A DNA stretch of 64,000 nucleotides from Xenorhabdus miraniensis (GCF_002632615.1 NZ_NITZ01000006.1:1-64000), one strand, 5' to 3'; shown: positions 9,307 to 20,933, counted from the stretch's first letter. Notes: generated by a model not told the origin, from the letters alone. Program-made: numbers and translations.

Positions 9307-10602
9307 TTATTTCGCTTTCGCTAACAGTAAATTAGCAATAGTACGCACGCCATATCCCGTTGCACCTGCTGCCCACTGCTCAACCGATGACTTACGGTAA
9401 GTTGCTGAGCAGTCGATATGTACCCAGCCTTTTTTGTAGTTTTCGACAAAGTGAGACAAGAACGCGGCTGCGGTGCTTGCTCCCGCGGAATGTGCAGGTG
9501 AGGCAATGTTGTTCAGATCGGCAAAATTGGATGGCAATTGGCTACGGTGGAATTCAGCCAGCGGTAAACGCCAGAACAGTTCATTTTCAGTATCAGCCGC
9601 TGATAACAAATCAGATGCCAATTGATCATCAAAGCTGAACACAGAGTGATAATCGCTTCCTACTGCCATTTTTGCGGCGCCCGTTAAAGTTGCAGCATCA
9701 ACAATCAGTGGTGCTTTTTCTGCACTGGCATCAATCAAACCATCAGCCAGAACCAGACGCCCTTCCGCATCCGTGTTCATCACTTCAACCGTTTTGCCAT
9801 TGCGATAACGAATAATATCGCCCAATTTGAAAGCATTGCTGCTCACCATATTGTCTGCAATGCACAGGAACAGTTTTACGCGATGCTTCAAGCCTCGACT
9901 AATGGCAAGAGCCAAGGCTCCCGCTAATGTTGCCGAACCGCCCATATCCGATTTCATGGAATCCATGGAGCTGGATGGTTTGATGCTATATCCGCCAGAG
10001 TCAAAGGTAATGCCTTTACCGACCAAGCAGGCAAAAACAGGGTTTTTTGCCTCTTTTGTCGGGTTGAAATCCAATGCCAGAAAAACAGGATCACGCGAAG
10101 ATCCACGACCGACAGTATAGACTCCCATGTAACCCTGCTCACGCAGGTCATTTCCTTTGATAATCCGATAACTAACGGCATCACCTGCTACGCCAGTCAG
10201 CAAATCAATGGCTCTCTGAGCGAGCTGTTCTGGCCCTAATTCTTCTGCTGGAAGATTGATGGTATCGCGTACCCAATCAATGAATTTGATCCTTCTTTCC
10301 AGTTCTTGCTTTTCCGACACAGATAACTGCGGCCATTCAATCGTGCGCAGGCCCTTAGGTGAACGAAAGCCCAGCCAGAACGCCCAACTCCTTTCCAGAT
10401 CCCAACCATCACCCACTAGAGCAATGTTGCGAATTCCCTGCCCGTCAACTTTACGCCCTGCGCGTTGAATTGCGCCTAATTTTCCATGACCTTCCAAGTG
10501 AATGGTGATCCCTTGCTCACTCGAACTAATTAGTGCTTTTTCACCCCAGCAAGCATTAGCTGGCTCATAAGACAGTGTTATCGGCATGATTTGTTTTGTC
10601 AT
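9307..10602 (-). CDS. pepB: Peptidase B (M17 leucyl aminopeptidase family)
   Basis: This 431-residue cytosolic aminopeptidase has the size of E. coli PepB (427). The metal-binding and catalytic signature of M17 enzymes is present: KGITFDSGG, then the NTDAEGR motif with its Asp and Glu ligands and the Arg that helps catalysis. It acts as a hexamer that trims N-terminal residues from peptides. The end of the gene overlaps a short tandem repeat of about 17 bases (CTTCTTCGCTTTTTA, around 9270-9310), which encodes the terminal Lys/Ala run. It is separated from iscX by a terminator, so it needs its own promoter in the 10603-10656 interval. Confidence 0.95.
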   Translation of the reverse strand: MTKQIMPITLSYEPANACWGEKALISSSEQGITIHLEGHGKLGAIQRAGRKVDGQGIRNIALVGDGWDLERSWAFWLGFRSPKGLRTIEWPQLSVSEKQELERRIKFIDWVRDTINLPAEELGPEQLAQRAIDLLTGVAGDAVSYRIIKGNDLREQGYMGVYTVGRGSSRDPVFLALDFNPTKEAKNPVFACLVGKGITFDSGGYSIKPSSSMDSMKSDMGGSATLAGALALAISRGLKHRVKLFLCIADNMVSSNAFKLGDIIRYRNGKTVEVMNTDAEGRLVLADGLIDASAEKAPLIVDAATLTGAAKMAVGSDYHSVFSFDDQLASDLLSAADTENELFWRLPLAEFHRSQLPSNFADLNNIASPAHSAGASTAAAFLSHFVENYKKGWVHIDCSATYRKSSVEQWAAGATGYGVRTIANLLLAKAK

Positions 10603-10656
10603 TTTCTCTCACTTCTTATCTTATTATTCACTGTTTCACAGTAAGGGTTTATTAAT

Positions 10657-10684
10657 GTAAAAAAACTGGCAATTGCCAGTTTTC
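10657..10684 (-). terminator. Terminator at the end of the isc operon
   Basis: A perfect palindromic stem AAAACTGGC-AATT-GCCAGTTTT is followed by further T residues on the reverse strand. It lies about 80 bases past the iscX stop and before pepB. Confidence 0.85.
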
Positions 10685-10762
10685 CATTAAATGCAGACTA
10701 TGCCAAGCTATTGAGCAAGAATCAGTGAGTTTGCGCTATTTTTGTCTTAAACAAATGTCGCG

Positions 10763-10957
10763 TTACTCATATTCATCCAGCCACACTAACAAGATAGCTT
10801 CCAATACTTTTTCATTGGATTTCTGTGGATCATCATCAAAACCATCCAGTTCACAAATCCATTCATGCATATCGGTGAAACGTACTGTTTTGGGATCGAG
10901 ATCCGGAAATTTATCATACAGCGCTTCGCCAATATCACGACTGTCAGACCATTTCAT
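10763..10957 (-). CDS. iscX: IscX, small acidic Fe-S assembly regulator
   Basis: This 64-residue acidic protein (E. coli IscX 66) starts [22 protein letters not shown], the family signature. IscX binds IscS and iron and tunes the rate of cluster assembly. It is the last gene of the isc operon, 14 bases behind fdx, and carries a GGAGGACG ribosome site. Confidence 0.96.
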   Translation of the reverse strand: MKWSDSRDIGEALYDKFPDLDPKTVRFTDMHEWICELDGFDDDPQKSNEKVLEAILLVWLDEYE

Positions 10958-10971
10958 TTTTCGTCCTCCTG

Positions 10972-11307
10972 TCAGTGCTCACGGGCATGGTTGATGGTGT
11001 ATTTAGGGATTTCTACGACCAAATCCTCATCAGCGACTTTGGCCTGACAGCTCAACCGGCTTTCTGGCTCCAGCCCCCATGCTTTATCCAACATGTCATC
11101 TTCCAGTTCAGCACTTTCCTCCAGTGAGTCAAATCCTTCTCTGACGATGCAATGACAGGTGGTACATGCACAAGATTTTTCACAAGCGTGTTCAATTTCA
11201 ATGCCATTACGCAGTGCAACATCCAGAATTGATTCGCCTTCCTTAGCGTCCAATACTGCACCTTCAGGGCAAAGTTCGTTATGAGGTAAAAATACAATTT
11301 TAGGCAT
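10972..11307 (-). CDS. fdx: [2Fe-2S] ferredoxin of the ISC system
   Basis: This 111-residue adrenodoxin-type ferredoxin supplies electrons for sulfur reduction during cluster assembly. The four cluster ligands are visible in the pattern C-x5-C-x2-C ([13 protein letters not shown]) and the later SCQAK. Length equals that of E. coli Fdx (111). Two bases separate it from hscA, so the two are probably translationally coupled. Confidence 0.97.
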   Translation of the reverse strand: MPKIVFLPHNELCPEGAVLDAKEGESILDVALRNGIEIEHACEKSCACTTCHCIVREGFDSLEESAELEDDMLDKAWGLEPESRLSCQAKVADEDLVVEIPKYTINHAREH

Positions 11308-11309
11308 AA

Positions 11310-13157
11310 TTAAATCTCATCCACAGAATGACCCGCCAAAGCCCGGCGGATTGATGTGTCCATACGGCGCGCGGCAAATTCCTGCGTTTGTTTGTCCAAT
11401 TCTTTAATTGCACTTTCAATCGCATCAGGGGAAGCTCCCTGAGCGCTTTCAATTAATACTTGTGCAGCTGCGTCAATGGCAGCATGTTCTTCCTGACTCA
11501 GTAAGTCAGCATCTTTTTCCAGTGCGCTGGTTAAACTTTCCAGAACCCGGGCGGCTTCTACTTTTTGTTCAGCCAATTTACGGGCCTGAATATCTTCCTG
11601 CGCATTAGTCATGGAGTCTTTCAGCATGCGTGCGATTTCTTCATCTGATAAACCATAGGAAGGTTTTACCTGAATAGAAGCTTCAACACCCGTAGATTTC
11701 TCCAATGCGCTGACGCTCAATAGACCATCAGCATCGACCTGAAAAGTCACGCGAATATGTGCACCACCAGCCGGTAATGGCGGAATGCCACGCAATGTGA
11801 ACCGTGCCAGTGACCGGCAATCATTGACCAACTCCCTTTCACCTTGCACCACATGGATGCTCATCGCAGTTTGACCGTCTTTGAAAGTGGTAAACTCTTG
11901 CGCTCTTGCAACAGGAATAGTGGTATTACGTGGAATGACTTTTTCAATTAGCCCTCCCATCGTTTCTAAACCAAGTGACAGGGGGATGACATCCAACAAT
12001 AGCATTTCGCTATCAGGCTTGTTACCCACCAAAATATCAGCCTGAATTGAAGCGCCGACAGCCACGACTTTATCTGGATCAATAGAGGTCAATGGCTCAC
12101 GATCAAAGAATTCCCCTACCATACTGCGCACTAATGGCACTCGTGTTGAACCACCAACCATGACGACTTGCAATACTTCATCCGCGGTAACACCCGCATC
12201 TTTCAGTGCTCTGCGGCAGGAAAGTAATGTGCGTTTGACCAGAGAAGCAACCAATTCGTTAAATTCTGTTCGGCTAATTCTACCTTCCCAGTCAACAATC
12301 CGGATTTCCGCACTCTCCGCTTCACTCAAGGCAATTTTGGTTTGAGTGGCAATATCCAATAACTGACGCTGTAACCCATGATCGTGATTGCTAATTCCGG
12401 CCTGTTCACGGATCCAATTCGCTAATAATGCGTCAAAATCATCACCACCCAGTGCGGTATCGCCTCCCGTTGCCAAAACTTCAAATACGCCACGGCTAAG
12501 GCGGAGAATAGAAACATCGAATGTTCCGCCACCAAGATCGTAAATCGCGATCACACCTTCCTGACCTGAGTCAAGGCCATAAGCAATAGCAGCGGCTGTA
12601 GGCTCATTCAAAAGTCGGAGAACATGCAAACCGGCTAATCGCGCAGCATCTTTGGTGCCTTGACGTTGGGCATCATCAAAGTAGGCAGGAACCGTGATCA
12701 CAACACCATCGAGTTTGCCATCCAAGGTTTCTTCTGCCCGTTGTGCCAACGATTTCAATATCTCAGAAGAAACCTGAATAGGATCTACCAAGCCCGCCAC
12801 GGTGTTGATCAATGGCAGACCGTTTTCACTTGCCTGAAGTTGATATGGCAGGTTGGGATAACGTTGCTGAATGTCAGCCAAAGAGCGTCCCATCATACGT
12901 TTGACGGAACTCACGGTATTGGCGGGATCGGATGCTGCTTGCTGACGAGCCTGCCAACCAACTTGAATATCTTCTTTGCGATATTGTACAACGGAAGGCA
13001 GTAAGTGACGGTTTTCACTGTCTGCCAACGTTTCCGCCTGACCACTGCGGACAGTCGCAACCAGTGAGTGAGTCGTACCAAGATCAATCCCCACAGCCAG
13101 ACGACGCTGGTGAGGTGCGGCAGATAGACCAGGTTCGCTGATTTGTAATAAAGCCAT
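11310..13157 (-). CDS. hscA: HscA, Hsp70-type chaperone for Fe-S cluster transfer
   Basis: This 615-residue Hsp70 homologue (E. coli HscA 616) has the nucleotide-binding signatures GIDLGTTHS near residue 24, the [10 protein letters not shown] phosphate loop and the VGGSTRVP motif. The C-terminal half is the substrate-binding domain. With HscB it binds the LPPVK motif of IscU and uses ATP to release the cluster to acceptor proteins. It sits between hscB and fdx in the conserved order. Confidence 0.97.
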   Translation of the reverse strand: MALLQISEPGLSAAPHQRRLAVGIDLGTTHSLVATVRSGQAETLADSENRHLLPSVVQYRKEDIQVGWQARQQAASDPANTVSSVKRMMGRSLADIQQRYPNLPYQLQASENGLPLINTVAGLVDPIQVSSEILKSLAQRAEETLDGKLDGVVITVPAYFDDAQRQGTKDAARLAGLHVLRLLNEPTAAAIAYGLDSGQEGVIAIYDLGGGTFDVSILRLSRGVFEVLATGGDTALGGDDFDALLANWIREQAGISNHDHGLQRQLLDIATQTKIALSEAESAEIRIVDWEGRISRTEFNELVASLVKRTLLSCRRALKDAGVTADEVLQVVMVGGSTRVPLVRSMVGEFFDREPLTSIDPDKVVAVGASIQADILVGNKPDSEMLLLDVIPLSLGLETMGGLIEKVIPRNTTIPVARAQEFTTFKDGQTAMSIHVVQGERELVNDCRSLARFTLRGIPPLPAGGAHIRVTFQVDADGLLSVSALEKSTGVEASIQVKPSYGLSDEEIARMLKDSMTNAQEDIQARKLAEQKVEAARVLESLTSALEKDADLLSQEEHAAIDAAAQVLIESAQGASPDAIESAIKELDKQTQEFAARRMDTSIRRALAGHSVDEI

Positions 13158-13194
13158 GTGTGCCCCTATAAATCTATTCAGCTAATTATCTCAG

Positions 13195-13716
13195 CTAAAA
13201 ATCATCCAGCAACCGCTCTTCCAGTTGTTCAACCTGCTGTTGCAATTTATCCAAAAAGCGTAATTTACGAACCGTATCGGCTGCCGTTGACCATTCGCCA
13301 GCGTCTAACTGATGCTCCATCTGCTCACTACGAGTTTTAATCATTTTATTGAGGCGAGATGAAAAATGGGTCAGTGCTGTTTCTGGGTCCGTGCTATGTT
13401 CGATGTCATCAAGCTCTTCGCGTAACTCCAGCTGCTGCATCAGGAAAGCCGTATCCTGCATCGTGTGCTGTTCGTTGGATAGATCAAACCCTTGCTGAGA
13501 AAGCATATATTCTGCGCGTTTCAGGGGATGTTTTAGCGTCTGGTAACCTGCATTGATGGTAGCAGCTTGTTGGAGTGCCAGCGTTTTTTCACGTTCAGGT
13601 TGGTTGGCAAAACGATCTGGGTGAAACTGACGCTGCAATTCCTGATAACGGGTCGCCAACAACTCACGGTCAATCGCATAACGCGAAGGCAGCCCGAATA
13701 AAGTAAAGTAGTCCAT
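13195..13716 (-). CDS. hscB: HscB, J-type co-chaperone
   Basis: This 173-residue protein (E. coli 171) has an N-terminal J domain with the HPD motif (QFHPDRF) that stimulates HscA ATPase. A C-terminal three-helix bundle binds IscU. It starts [10 protein letters not shown], typical of the family, and lies between iscA and hscA. Confidence 0.97.
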   Translation of the reverse strand: MDYFTLFGLPSRYAIDRELLATRYQELQRQFHPDRFANQPEREKTLALQQAATINAGYQTLKHPLKRAEYMLSQQGFDLSNEQHTMQDTAFLMQQLELREELDDIEHSTDPETALTHFSSRLNKMIKTRSEQMEHQLDAGEWSTAADTVRKLRFLDKLQQQVEQLEERLLDDF

Positions 13717-13759
13717 AAGTTACTCTTAGTTTCGCAAAGTGCGGAGTCAAACAATGGGT

Positions 13760-14083
13760 TTAAACGTGGAAGCTTTCCCCACAACCGCATTCGCTGGAAA
13801 CATTGGGGTTGTTGAATTTAAAGCCTTCATTCAGACCTTCTTTGACAAAATCCAACTCAGTGCCATCAAGGTAAAGGATGCTTTTACCGTCAATGATGAC
13901 TTTCACGCCCTTATCTTCAAAAATCTGATCTTCTTCATTAACTGTATCAGCAAATTCAAGTACATATGCCATACCAGAGCAGCCGGAAGTTCTCACTCCC
14001 AAACGCAACCCGACACCTTTTCCTCGATTGTCAAGAAAGGCCAAAATACGCTGGGCTGCACTTTCTGTCAGGGAAATTGACAT
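13760..14083 (-). CDS. iscA: IscA, A-type Fe-S carrier
   Basis: The start at 14083 (MSISLTESA) is chosen because GAGGTG lies 6 bases upstream and because it gives 107 residues, the size of E. coli IscA. An upstream in-frame start would add 15 unconserved residues. The three conserved ligands are present: Cys in TSGCSG and the C-terminal CGCGES pair. IscA delivers [4Fe-4S] clusters or iron to target enzymes. Confidence 0.97.
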   Translation of the reverse strand: MSISLTESAAQRILAFLDNRGKGVGLRLGVRTSGCSGMAYVLEFADTVNEEDQIFEDKGVKVIIDGKSILYLDGTELDFVKEGLNEGFKFNNPNVSSECGCGESFHV

Positions 14084-14162
14084 ACAACACCTCACTTTTA
14101 AAACTAGTAAAGGTGGATATTGAACCAATATCCACCAGAATTATTTTCTATTTAAAAAATAG

Positions 14163-14549
14163 TTATTTTGCTTGGCGCTTACTCTTGTAATCAGCAATAG
14201 CAGCTTTGATTGCATCTTCTGCCAAAATAGAGCAGTGGATTTTCACTGGCGGTAGTTCCAGTTCGTCAGCAATCTGAGTATTTTTGATAGCCTCAGCCTG
14301 TTCCAGCGATTTTCCTTTCATCCACTCTGTTACCAGAGAGCTGGATGCAATCGCAGAGCCGCAGCCATAAGTTTTGAAACGTGCATCTTCGATGATGCCT
14401 TCATCGTTGACTTTAATTTGCAGCCGCATGACGTCACCACAAGCGGGTGCCCCTACCATACCACTACCCACTGAAGGATCTTCACTGTCGAATGAACCAA
14501 CATTACGTGGGTTTTCATAGTGATCAATTACTTTGTCGCTGTAAGCCAT
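14163..14549 (-). CDS. iscU: IscU, Fe-S cluster scaffold
   Basis: At 128 residues it has the length of E. coli IscU. The three cluster cysteines are Cys37 (GAPACGD), Cys63 (YGCGSA) and Cys106 (IHCSIL), and the HscA recognition motif LPPVK is at 99-103. Cys37 is followed two residues later by the conserved Asp39. It accepts sulfur from IscS and builds the cluster. It lies 24 bases behind iscS. Confidence 0.98.
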   Translation of the reverse strand: MAYSDKVIDHYENPRNVGSFDSEDPSVGSGMVGAPACGDVMRLQIKVNDEGIIEDARFKTYGCGSAIASSSLVTEWMKGKSLEQAEAIKNTQIADELELPPVKIHCSILAEDAIKAAIADYKSKRQAK

Positions 14550-14573
14550 GTCGTTACTCCTGAAACCGTCTGA

Positions 14574-15788
14574 TTAATGATGAGACCATTCGATGGTGCT
14601 GAGATCCACACCCTGTTTGAACATTTCCCACAATGGAGAAAGATCGCGCAGGTGACCAATCGCGTTGAGAATCAACTTGATTGCATAGTCTATTTCTTCT
14701 TCTGTGGTAAAACGCCCCAAAGAGAAACGAATAGAACTGTGTGCCAGTTCATCATTCATACCCAGTGCCCGCAGGACATAGGAAGGTTCCAAACTCGCAG
14801 AAGTACATGCCGAGCCAGAAGAAACTGCCAGATCTTTCAATGACATCATCAACGACTCACCTTCAACATAGTTGAAGCTGACATTCAGAATGTGCGGCGC
14901 ACCCAGTTCCAAATCACCGTTCAGGTAAACTTCTTCAATATCTTTAATACCGTTCCACAAACGCAGACGCAATCCACGCAGGCGTTCTGCTTCTGATTCC
15001 AGCTCTTCTTTTGCAATACGGTAAGCTTCACCCATACCAACAATCTGGTGAACAGGCAATGTACCTGAACGCATACCACGCTCATGACCACCACCGTGCT
15101 GCTGTGCCTCAATACGCACGCGAGGTTTACGGCGAACATACAGTGCACCGATACCCATAGGGCCATAAAGTTTATGAGCAGAGAAAGACATCAGATCAAC
15201 TTTCAGTTTGCTGAGGTCGATAGGTAATTTGCCAACACTTTGAGTTGCATCAACATGGAAAATGATACCACGGCTACGACACATTTCACCGATGGTCATA
15301 ATGTCTTGGACAATACCAATTTCATTATTGACGTGCATGATGGAAACCAGAATCGTATCTTCACGCATAGTGGCTTCCAGCTCTTTCAGATCAAGCATGC
15401 CATTGCTCATTGGTGCAAGGTAAGTGATCTCAAAACCTTCACGCTCCAGCTGGCGGCAAGTATCTAAAACCGCTTTGTGTTCCGTTTTGCTGGTAATAAT
15501 GTGCTTGCCTTTTTTCTGATAAAATTTTGCAGCACCTTTAATCGCAAGGTTATCTGACTCTGTAGCGCCTGAAGTGAACACGATTTCACGCGGATCTGCG
15601 CCGATCAAATCAGCAATTTGATTACGCGCGATATCAACCGCTTCTTCAGCCTGCCAACCAAAACGGTGTGAACGGGAAGCTGGGTTACCAAAAATCCCGT
15701 CCATAGTTAGATAGTTCATCATCTTTTCAGCAACACGTGGATCGACTGGTGTTGTTGCTGAATAGTCCAAATAAATGGGTAATTTCAT
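14574..15788 (-). CDS. iscS: IscS cysteine desulfurase
   Basis: This 404-residue PLP enzyme (same length as E. coli IscS) converts cysteine to alanine and passes persulfide sulfur to IscU, TusA and ThiI. The PLP lysine lies in [10 protein letters not shown] and the mobile-loop catalytic cysteine in [14 protein letters not shown]. Sequence is almost identical to enterobacterial IscS where I can compare. It lies 49 bases behind iscR. Confidence 0.98.
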   Translation of the reverse strand: MKLPIYLDYSATTPVDPRVAEKMMNYLTMDGIFGNPASRSHRFGWQAEEAVDIARNQIADLIGADPREIVFTSGATESDNLAIKGAAKFYQKKGKHIITSKTEHKAVLDTCRQLEREGFEITYLAPMSNGMLDLKELEATMREDTILVSIMHVNNEIGIVQDIMTIGEMCRSRGIIFHVDATQSVGKLPIDLSKLKVDLMSFSAHKLYGPMGIGALYVRRKPRVRIEAQQHGGGHERGMRSGTLPVHQIVGMGEAYRIAKEELESEAERLRGLRLRLWNGIKDIEEVYLNGDLELGAPHILNVSFNYVEGESLMMSLKDLAVSSGSACTSASLEPSYVLRALGMNDELAHSSIRFSLGRFTTEEEIDYAIKLILNAIGHLRDLSPLWEMFKQGVDLSTIEWSHH

Positions 15789-15837
15789 TGCTCACATGCT
15801 CCGTAAGACACTTTTAATACTTTTATTTGCCGCAAGG

Positions 15838-16332
15838 TTATGCGCGCAGGTTAACGTTAATCGTCTCTTGAGGCCTGCCGTTCGGTGTACGGCGCTTATC
15901 GCCGTCTTGACGATCAGCAACGTCTAACACTTCTTGGTTATTTACTAATTCTTCTAAACTGATGCTGCTCAGGAAACCTGTGATGCGATCACTCAGGTCA
16001 CGCCACAATGTGTGCGTCAAACAACGATCACCGCCTTGACAGCCTTCTCTGCCCTGACAACGAGTTGCATCAACAGATTCATCAACAGCTGAAATCACTT
16101 CGGCAACGAAAATCTTACCGGCATCTCTGCCCAGTAAATAGCCGCCACCTGGACCACGGACGCTAGAAACCAGACCATTTTTACGCAGGCGGGAGAACAA
16201 CTGCTCAAGATAGGAAAGGGAAATTCCCTGACGTTCAGAAATGTCGGCTAATGGCACCGGCCCTTCTTGTGAATGCAACGCCACATCTAGCATGGCAGTT
16301 ACCGCATAACGTCCTTTTGATGTCAGTCTCAT
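15838..16332 (-). CDS. iscR: IscR, Fe-S-sensing transcription regulator
   Basis: The start at 16332 ([12 protein letters not shown]) gives 164 residues, close to E. coli IscR (162); an upstream in-frame start adds 20 unconserved residues. The N-terminal winged helix belongs to the Rrf2 family. The [2Fe-2S] ligand pattern C-x5-C-x5-C-x2-H is intact ([16 protein letters not shown]). Holo-IscR represses the isc operon; the apo form acts at other promoters. Two IscR-like sites lie directly upstream. Confidence 0.97.
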   Translation of the reverse strand: MRLTSKGRYAVTAMLDVALHSQEGPVPLADISERQGISLSYLEQLFSRLRKNGLVSSVRGPGGGYLLGRDAGKIFVAEVISAVDESVDATRCQGREGCQGGDRCLTHTLWRDLSDRITGFLSSISLEELVNNQEVLDVADRQDGDKRRTPNGRPQETINVNLRA

Positions 16333-16371
16333 AACAAAAACTCCATGGTGAAATATAGATGAAATTGTGAC

Positions 16372-16421
16372 ATTCCTGAGTGTTTTAGTCAACTATTTAA
16401 CCTACTAATTCACTCAACTAT
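16372..16421 (-). promoter_or_regulatory. Two tandem IscR type-1 binding sites before iscR
   Basis: On the reverse strand two adjacent 25-base sites resemble the type-1 consensus (ATAGYYGACT, 5-base AT spacer, AGTC-like half): 16397-16421 begins ATAGTTGAGT and 16372-16396 begins ATAGTTGACT. They abut without a gap and overlap the likely promoter (TTGACT as -35). The position 40-90 bases upstream of the start matches autoregulation in E. coli. Confidence 0.8.
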
Positions 16422-16495
16422 TATTTGACCGCCCTTTCACCTGTCTGCCTCAGATTTTTTGGTTGTTCCTGCTAGTTCTTCCCGCTGGATCTCGG

Positions 16496-17230
16496 TTATT
16501 TCCTGGCCCATTTTTCCATAGAAGTTAGTATACCTCGCAGAATATTCAGCTCCTGCGTTTCAGGCCGCGCACGAGTATAAAGCCGTCTTAACCTGTTCAT
16601 TATTTGACCCGGATGCGCTTTGCGGATAAAGCCTGATTCGTTCAATACCTGTTCAAGATGTTGATAAAAACGCTCCATATCCTCAACAGCCGGATATTCT
16701 ACCTCATGATCTGACGAAGAGGCTTTTTCTAGTTGCTCCTGAGCTGAAAGATGCGCCATGCGAATTTCATAGCTAACCAGTTGGACAGCCATCGCCAAAT
16801 TCAATGAACCGTACTCCGGATTTGTCGGAATATAAAGATGGTAATTACATTTTTGCAGCTCTTCATTAGTCAACCCAACACGTTCACGACCAAATACAAT
16901 CGCAACCGGAGAGTGGCTGGCCGTTTTGACACAACGTTCACCACATTCACGAGGTTCAACCATTGGCCAGGAAAGGGTACGGGAACGGGCACTGGTTCCG
17001 ATGACCAATTCACACCCAGCTAATGCTTCATCCAACGTACTCACAATCGTCGCATTGCCGATAACGTCACTTGCACCGGCTGAAAGTGCGATAGCATGAG
17101 AATCAGGTTGAACTAACGGATTCACCAGATACAAATTGGTCAATCCCATTGTTTTCATGGCCCGAGCGGTTGATCCCATATTGCCCGTGTGGGAGGTTTC
17201 AACCAGAATAATGCGGATATTCTCTAACAT
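16496..17230 (-). CDS. trmJ: tRNA (cytidine/uridine-2'-O-)-methyltransferase TrmJ
   Basis: The start at 17230 ([20 protein letters not shown]) gives 244 residues (E. coli TrmJ 246); a longer frame adds 18 unlikely residues. SPOUT-fold methyltransferase that modifies position 32 of certain tRNAs. The conserved N-terminal [15 protein letters not shown] motif and the knot region ([13 protein letters not shown], then [16 protein letters not shown]) are present. It lies between iscR and the divergent suhB, as in E. coli. Confidence 0.96.
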   Translation of the reverse strand: MLENIRIILVETSHTGNMGSTARAMKTMGLTNLYLVNPLVQPDSHAIALSAGASDVIGNATIVSTLDEALAGCELVIGTSARSRTLSWPMVEPRECGERCVKTASHSPVAIVFGRERVGLTNEELQKCNYHLYIPTNPEYGSLNLAMAVQLVSYEIRMAHLSAQEQLEKASSSDHEVEYPAVEDMERFYQHLEQVLNESGFIRKAHPGQIMNRLRRLYTRARPETQELNILRGILTSMEKWARK

Positions 17231-17355
17231 GACGGCTTTTAAATTCAGTATAAGAGCCGAATATCTTAACACAGCATTAGTCATTTTGACGAACTACTGC
17301 TATACTGCGCGCCGATTTGTTTCCCGTTCTTTAAAATTCTGGTGGAAGATACCCC

Positions 17356-18159
17356 ATGCATCCGATGCTAAACATCGCTATACGCGCTGCGCGTAAGGCC
17401 GGCAACTACATTGCCAAAAGCTACGAAACCCCTGATGCCATTGAAGCAAGCCAAAAAGGCAGTAATGATTTCGTCACCAATGTTGATCATGAAGCAGAAC
17501 AGCTGATTATCGACATTATCCGTAAATCTTATCCTAAGCATACAATTATTACCGAAGAAAGCGGTGAGCACTTAGGTGAAGAAAACGATTTCCAATGGGT
17601 TATCGATCCACTGGATGGCACCACCAACTTTATTAAACGTCTCCCTCATTTTGCGGTTTCCATTGCAGTGCGTATTAAAGGCCGCACTGAAGTCTCCGTG
17701 GTTTACGATCCAATGCGCAATGAGCTGTTCAGCGCGACTCGTGGTCAAGGCGCACAATTAAACGGCTATCGTCTGCGTGGTACCAATGCCCGTGATCTGG
17801 ATGGTACTATCCTTGCGACTGGTTTCCCATTCAAAGCCAAACAGCACTCTATCCCTTACATGAATGTACTGGGTAAATTATTTGATCGTTGCGCGGATTT
17901 CCGTCGCACGGGTTCCGCCGCACTGGATATGGCTTATGTCGCTGCCGGGCGCGTAGATGGTTTCTTCGAAATTGGCCTGAAACCCTGGGATTTCATGGGC
18001 GGTGAATTGCTGGTACGTGAATCCGGCTGCATCGTTACCGATTTCGTCGGTGGTCATAACTATATTAATTCCGGCAATATCGTTGCAGGTAGCCCACGTA
18101 TCGTTAAAGACATTTTGTCTGAAATGCGTGAAGAATTAACGGAAGCACTGAAACGTTAA
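17356..18159 (+). CDS. suhB: SuhB, inositol-1-monophosphatase family / rRNA maturation factor
   Basis: These 267 residues equal E. coli SuhB in length. Metal-binding motifs of the IMPase family are visible: the Glu in TEESGEH, DPLDGTTNF, and WDFMGGELLVRESG. In E. coli the protein also joins the rRNA antitermination complex. It is divergent from trmJ and followed by a strong terminator. Confidence 0.97.
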   Translation: MHPMLNIAIRAARKAGNYIAKSYETPDAIEASQKGSNDFVTNVDHEAEQLIIDIIRKSYPKHTIITEESGEHLGEENDFQWVIDPLDGTTNFIKRLPHFAVSIAVRIKGRTEVSVVYDPMRNELFSATRGQGAQLNGYRLRGTNARDLDGTILATGFPFKAKQHSIPYMNVLGKLFDRCADFRRTGSAALDMAYVAAGRVDGFFEIGLKPWDFMGGELLVRESGCIVTDFVGGHNYINSGNIVAGSPRIVKDILSEMREELTEALKR

Positions 18160-18204
18160 TTCGTTAATAATTATATAAATATAATTTGAGCAATGTTATT
18201 TTCA

Positions 18205-18229
18205 GGGCACCTAATTGGTGCCCTTTTTT
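18205..18229 (+). terminator. Terminator of suhB
   Basis: The stem GGGCACC-TAATT-GGTGCCC is followed by six T residues, 45 bases behind the suhB stop. Confidence 0.9.
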
Positions 18230-18246
18230 ATCGCCAAACATTTTAA

Positions 18247-19482
18247 TTAATGTGCTTGAGCTTCAACTTTTGGCCGCAGAAACAGCGCAGGTAATGCAAC
18301 CAACGCCATCACCCAAAATATACCACTATCGATATGTTCATACATAAAACCAGCAATCACACTCATAACAGCAATCCCTCCACCCATTGCCAAAGCGGAG
18401 TAAGTCGCCTGCAATCGGATGATTTCATTTTCCTTTCTGGCTCCAATAAAACGCATCGCTGCTAAATGGCAAACGGTAAAAGTACCGCAATGCAGGATTT
18501 GAATAATAATCAGCACGGGTAATTCCGTTGACGTTCCCATTAATCCCCAACGAATCACACCACAGATGCTGGATAGCAATAACAGATTACGTGCACTCCA
18601 ACGACGGAATAACTGTTTGCTGAAAGTAAAGACGAGGACTTCTGCCACAACGCCTAACGACCAGAGATAACCAATGGTTGATGGCGAGTAACCTGCATTC
18701 TCCCAATAAATAGTGCCAAAACTATAGTAACCCGCGTGTGCAGCCTGCAATAGCGTTACACACACTAAAAATTGCCACACAGATTTTTCAGACAAAAGTT
18801 CTTTAAAAGAGACGGCATTAGTATTCGTGGTCTTCTCTTGACCAACGGGCATAATGGCGGGTTTCAGCATCATTCCCAGCAGCATGACAGTAATACTGAA
18901 AATCAGGAAAGCGAGAATGATATGGTGTGTTCCAAACACATCTTTGCCAATCCAGCTATTCAGACTGTCAAATGACATACTCCAGCCAATGTCGAGGCTG
19001 CTGATTGAGAAATTTATTCCATTGGCAGACATTAATATACCAGTCAGCGCAGAGCTGATAATAAATGCAATCGAACCCCAGACTCTTACCTTGCCGTAAT
19101 CAAAAGTAAATTGTTTTTGCCATGTTCCGGCCAAAGCATCCGATAAAGGCACGAGTGGCGAGAAAAATAAGTTAAAACCTATCATGACAAAGAAAAGCCA
19201 TAGCCAATGGCTACCAAATACAAATCCAACCGCAAAAAGCAACGCCAGCAATGAAAGGAATCGCAACGCGTTAATTAATTTTGATGGATCTTTTACCGTG
19301 GGAGAAATAACCAGACTACCGATAAATCGGGCAACCAATCCAACACCCAGCAATATTCCTATCATTGAAGGCTCAATGCCTTCACCTTTTAACCAGGCAG
19401 CCCAAAAAGGTAGAAAGATACCGAAAGAGAAAAAATAAGTGAAATAACCTAATCCTAGCCAAAATGTTGATGGAATAACCAT
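18247..19482 (-). CDS. hcaT: HcaT-like MFS transporter (phenylpropionate permease family)
   Basis: The ATG at 19482 (MVIPSTFWLGLGYF) is preferred because GAGGG lies 8-9 bases upstream; a TTG nine codons earlier is weaker. The protein is about 411 residues with around 12 hydrophobic segments and resembles E. coli HcaT (379) of the NupG/HcaT branch. Predicted to import 3-phenylpropionate-type compounds, but the substrate is uncertain because no hca catabolic genes are seen here. It stands between suhB and glyA, matching the E. coli locus. Confidence 0.85.
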   Translation of the reverse strand: MVIPSTFWLGLGYFTYFFSFGIFLPFWAAWLKGEGIEPSMIGILLGVGLVARFIGSLVISPTVKDPSKLINALRFLSLLALLFAVGFVFGSHWLWLFFVMIGFNLFFSPLVPLSDALAGTWQKQFTFDYGKVRVWGSIAFIISSALTGILMSANGINFSISSLDIGWSMSFDSLNSWIGKDVFGTHHIILAFLIFSITVMLLGMMLKPAIMPVGQEKTTNTNAVSFKELLSEKSVWQFLVCVTLLQAAHAGYYSFGTIYWENAGYSPSTIGYLWSLGVVAEVLVFTFSKQLFRRWSARNLLLLSSICGVIRWGLMGTSTELPVLIIIQILHCGTFTVCHLAAMRFIGARKENEIIRLQATYSALAMGGGIAVMSVIAGFMYEHIDSGIFWVMALVALPALFLRPKVEAQAH

Positions 19483-19506
19483 CCAAATACCCTCATTTTT
19501 CAAATA

Positions 19507-19544
19507 CAAAAAAACCCGCTCAAAACTAACGTCATGAGTCGGGC
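19507..19544 (-). terminator. Terminator of glyA
   Basis: On the reverse strand CCCGACTCA pairs with TGAGCGGG (one bulged A) and is followed by a run of seven to eight T. It lies about 30 bases past glyA. Confidence 0.8.
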
Positions 19545-19572
19545 TTATTACTAAACTACTCTTTATTTTTAA

Positions 19573-20826
19573 TTATGCGTAAACCGGATATTTTGCGCAG
19601 ATGTTCAAAACTTTCTGCTTAACGCTTTCAATGGTTGCTTCATCATTGATGTTATCCAGCACATCACACATCCAACCTGCCAGCTCACGGGTTTCTTCTT
19701 CTTTAAAGCCACGGCGGGTAATTGCAGGGGTCCCGATACGAATACCAGAAGTCACAAACGGGCTGCGCGGATCGTTAGGCACACTGTTTTTGTTAACAGT
19801 AATATTGGCACGCCCCAATGCAGCATCAGCATCTTTACCCGTAATATCTTTATCTACCAGATCCAACAAGAACAGGTGGTTTTCCGTTTCACCAGAAACA
19901 ACTTTATAACCACGTTGCAGGAATACTTCGACCATGGTTTTCGCATTTTTAGCAACTTGCTGTTGATAGACCTTAAACTCAGGTTCCATTGCTTCTTTCA
20001 GTGCAACCGCTTTACCCGCGATGACGTGCATCAGTGGGCCACCCTGAGAACCTGGGAAAACAGAAGAATTCAGTTTCTTGTAAAATTCTTCATCGCCACC
20101 TTTCGCCAGAATCAGGCCACCACGCGGGCCAGCCAGAGTTTTGTGCGTTGTTGTTGTAACAACATGCGCATGAGGAACTGGGTTTGGATAAACACCAGCG
20201 GCAACCAAACCCGCTACGTGAGCCATATCAACGAACAGATAGGCACCGATTTCATCGGCGATTTCACGCATCTTCGCCCAATCAACAACACCGGAGTAAG
20301 CAGAGAAACCACCGATGATCATTTTTGGTTGGTGTTTTTGCGCTTGGGCACGGATATCGTCGTAATCTACTTTACCTTTTTCATCAATACCATAAGGTAC
20401 GATGTTATAAAATTTGCCGGAGAAGTTAACTGGAGAACCATGGGTCAAATGACCGCCGTGTGCCAGATTCATCCCTAAAACCGTATCACCGGGTTTTAGC
20501 AGTGTCATATACACCGCGGCATTAGCCTGAGAACCTGAGTGTGGCTGGACGTTTGCATAATCTGCACCAAACAGCTCTTTTGCACGGTCAATCGCAAGTT
20601 GTTCAACCACATCAACATATTCACAGCCACCGTAATAACGTTTACCCGGATAACCTTCCGCATACTTGTTAGTGAGCTGAGATCCCTGAGCCTGCATAAC
20701 TCTTGGGCTGGTATAGTTTTCAGAAGCAATCAATTCAATGTGTTCTTCCTGACGACAAACCTCCTGTTCCATCGCCTGCCACAGTTCGGGATCGTAATTC
20801 GCAATATTCATTTCACGCTTTAACAT
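19573..20826 (-). CDS. glyA: Serine hydroxymethyltransferase
   Basis: At 417 residues it has the length of E. coli GlyA. This PLP enzyme interconverts serine and glycine and loads one-carbon units on tetrahydrofolate. The PLP lysine is in [14 protein letters not shown]. The start [16 protein letters not shown] is canonical and has a strong GGAGAACC ribosome site. A PurR box lies about 110 bases upstream. Confidence 0.98.
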   Translation of the reverse strand: MLKREMNIANYDPELWQAMEQEVCRQEEHIELIASENYTSPRVMQAQGSQLTNKYAEGYPGKRYYGGCEYVDVVEQLAIDRAKELFGADYANVQPHSGSQANAAVYMTLLKPGDTVLGMNLAHGGHLTHGSPVNFSGKFYNIVPYGIDEKGKVDYDDIRAQAQKHQPKMIIGGFSAYSGVVDWAKMREIADEIGAYLFVDMAHVAGLVAAGVYPNPVPHAHVVTTTTHKTLAGPRGGLILAKGGDEEFYKKLNSSVFPGSQGGPLMHVIAGKAVALKEAMEPEFKVYQQQVAKNAKTMVEVFLQRGYKVVSGETENHLFLLDLVDKDITGKDADAALGRANITVNKNSVPNDPRSPFVTSGIRIGTPAITRRGFKEEETRELAGWMCDVLDNINDEATIESVKQKVLNICAKYPVYA

Positions 20827-20933
20827 TTGGTTCTCCTGACTCAGCTACTTCTCTAAAAAATACCCCTGAGGGCCAGAATGCCACACAGTGTAAACTCTTT
20901 TTATCAAATGAGATAGTCTTGACAAGATAATTT

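Noticed and set aside
9268..9315. 17-base tandem repeat at the end of pepB
   Set aside because: Only about two copies in an AT-rich stop region; probably slippage without a function.
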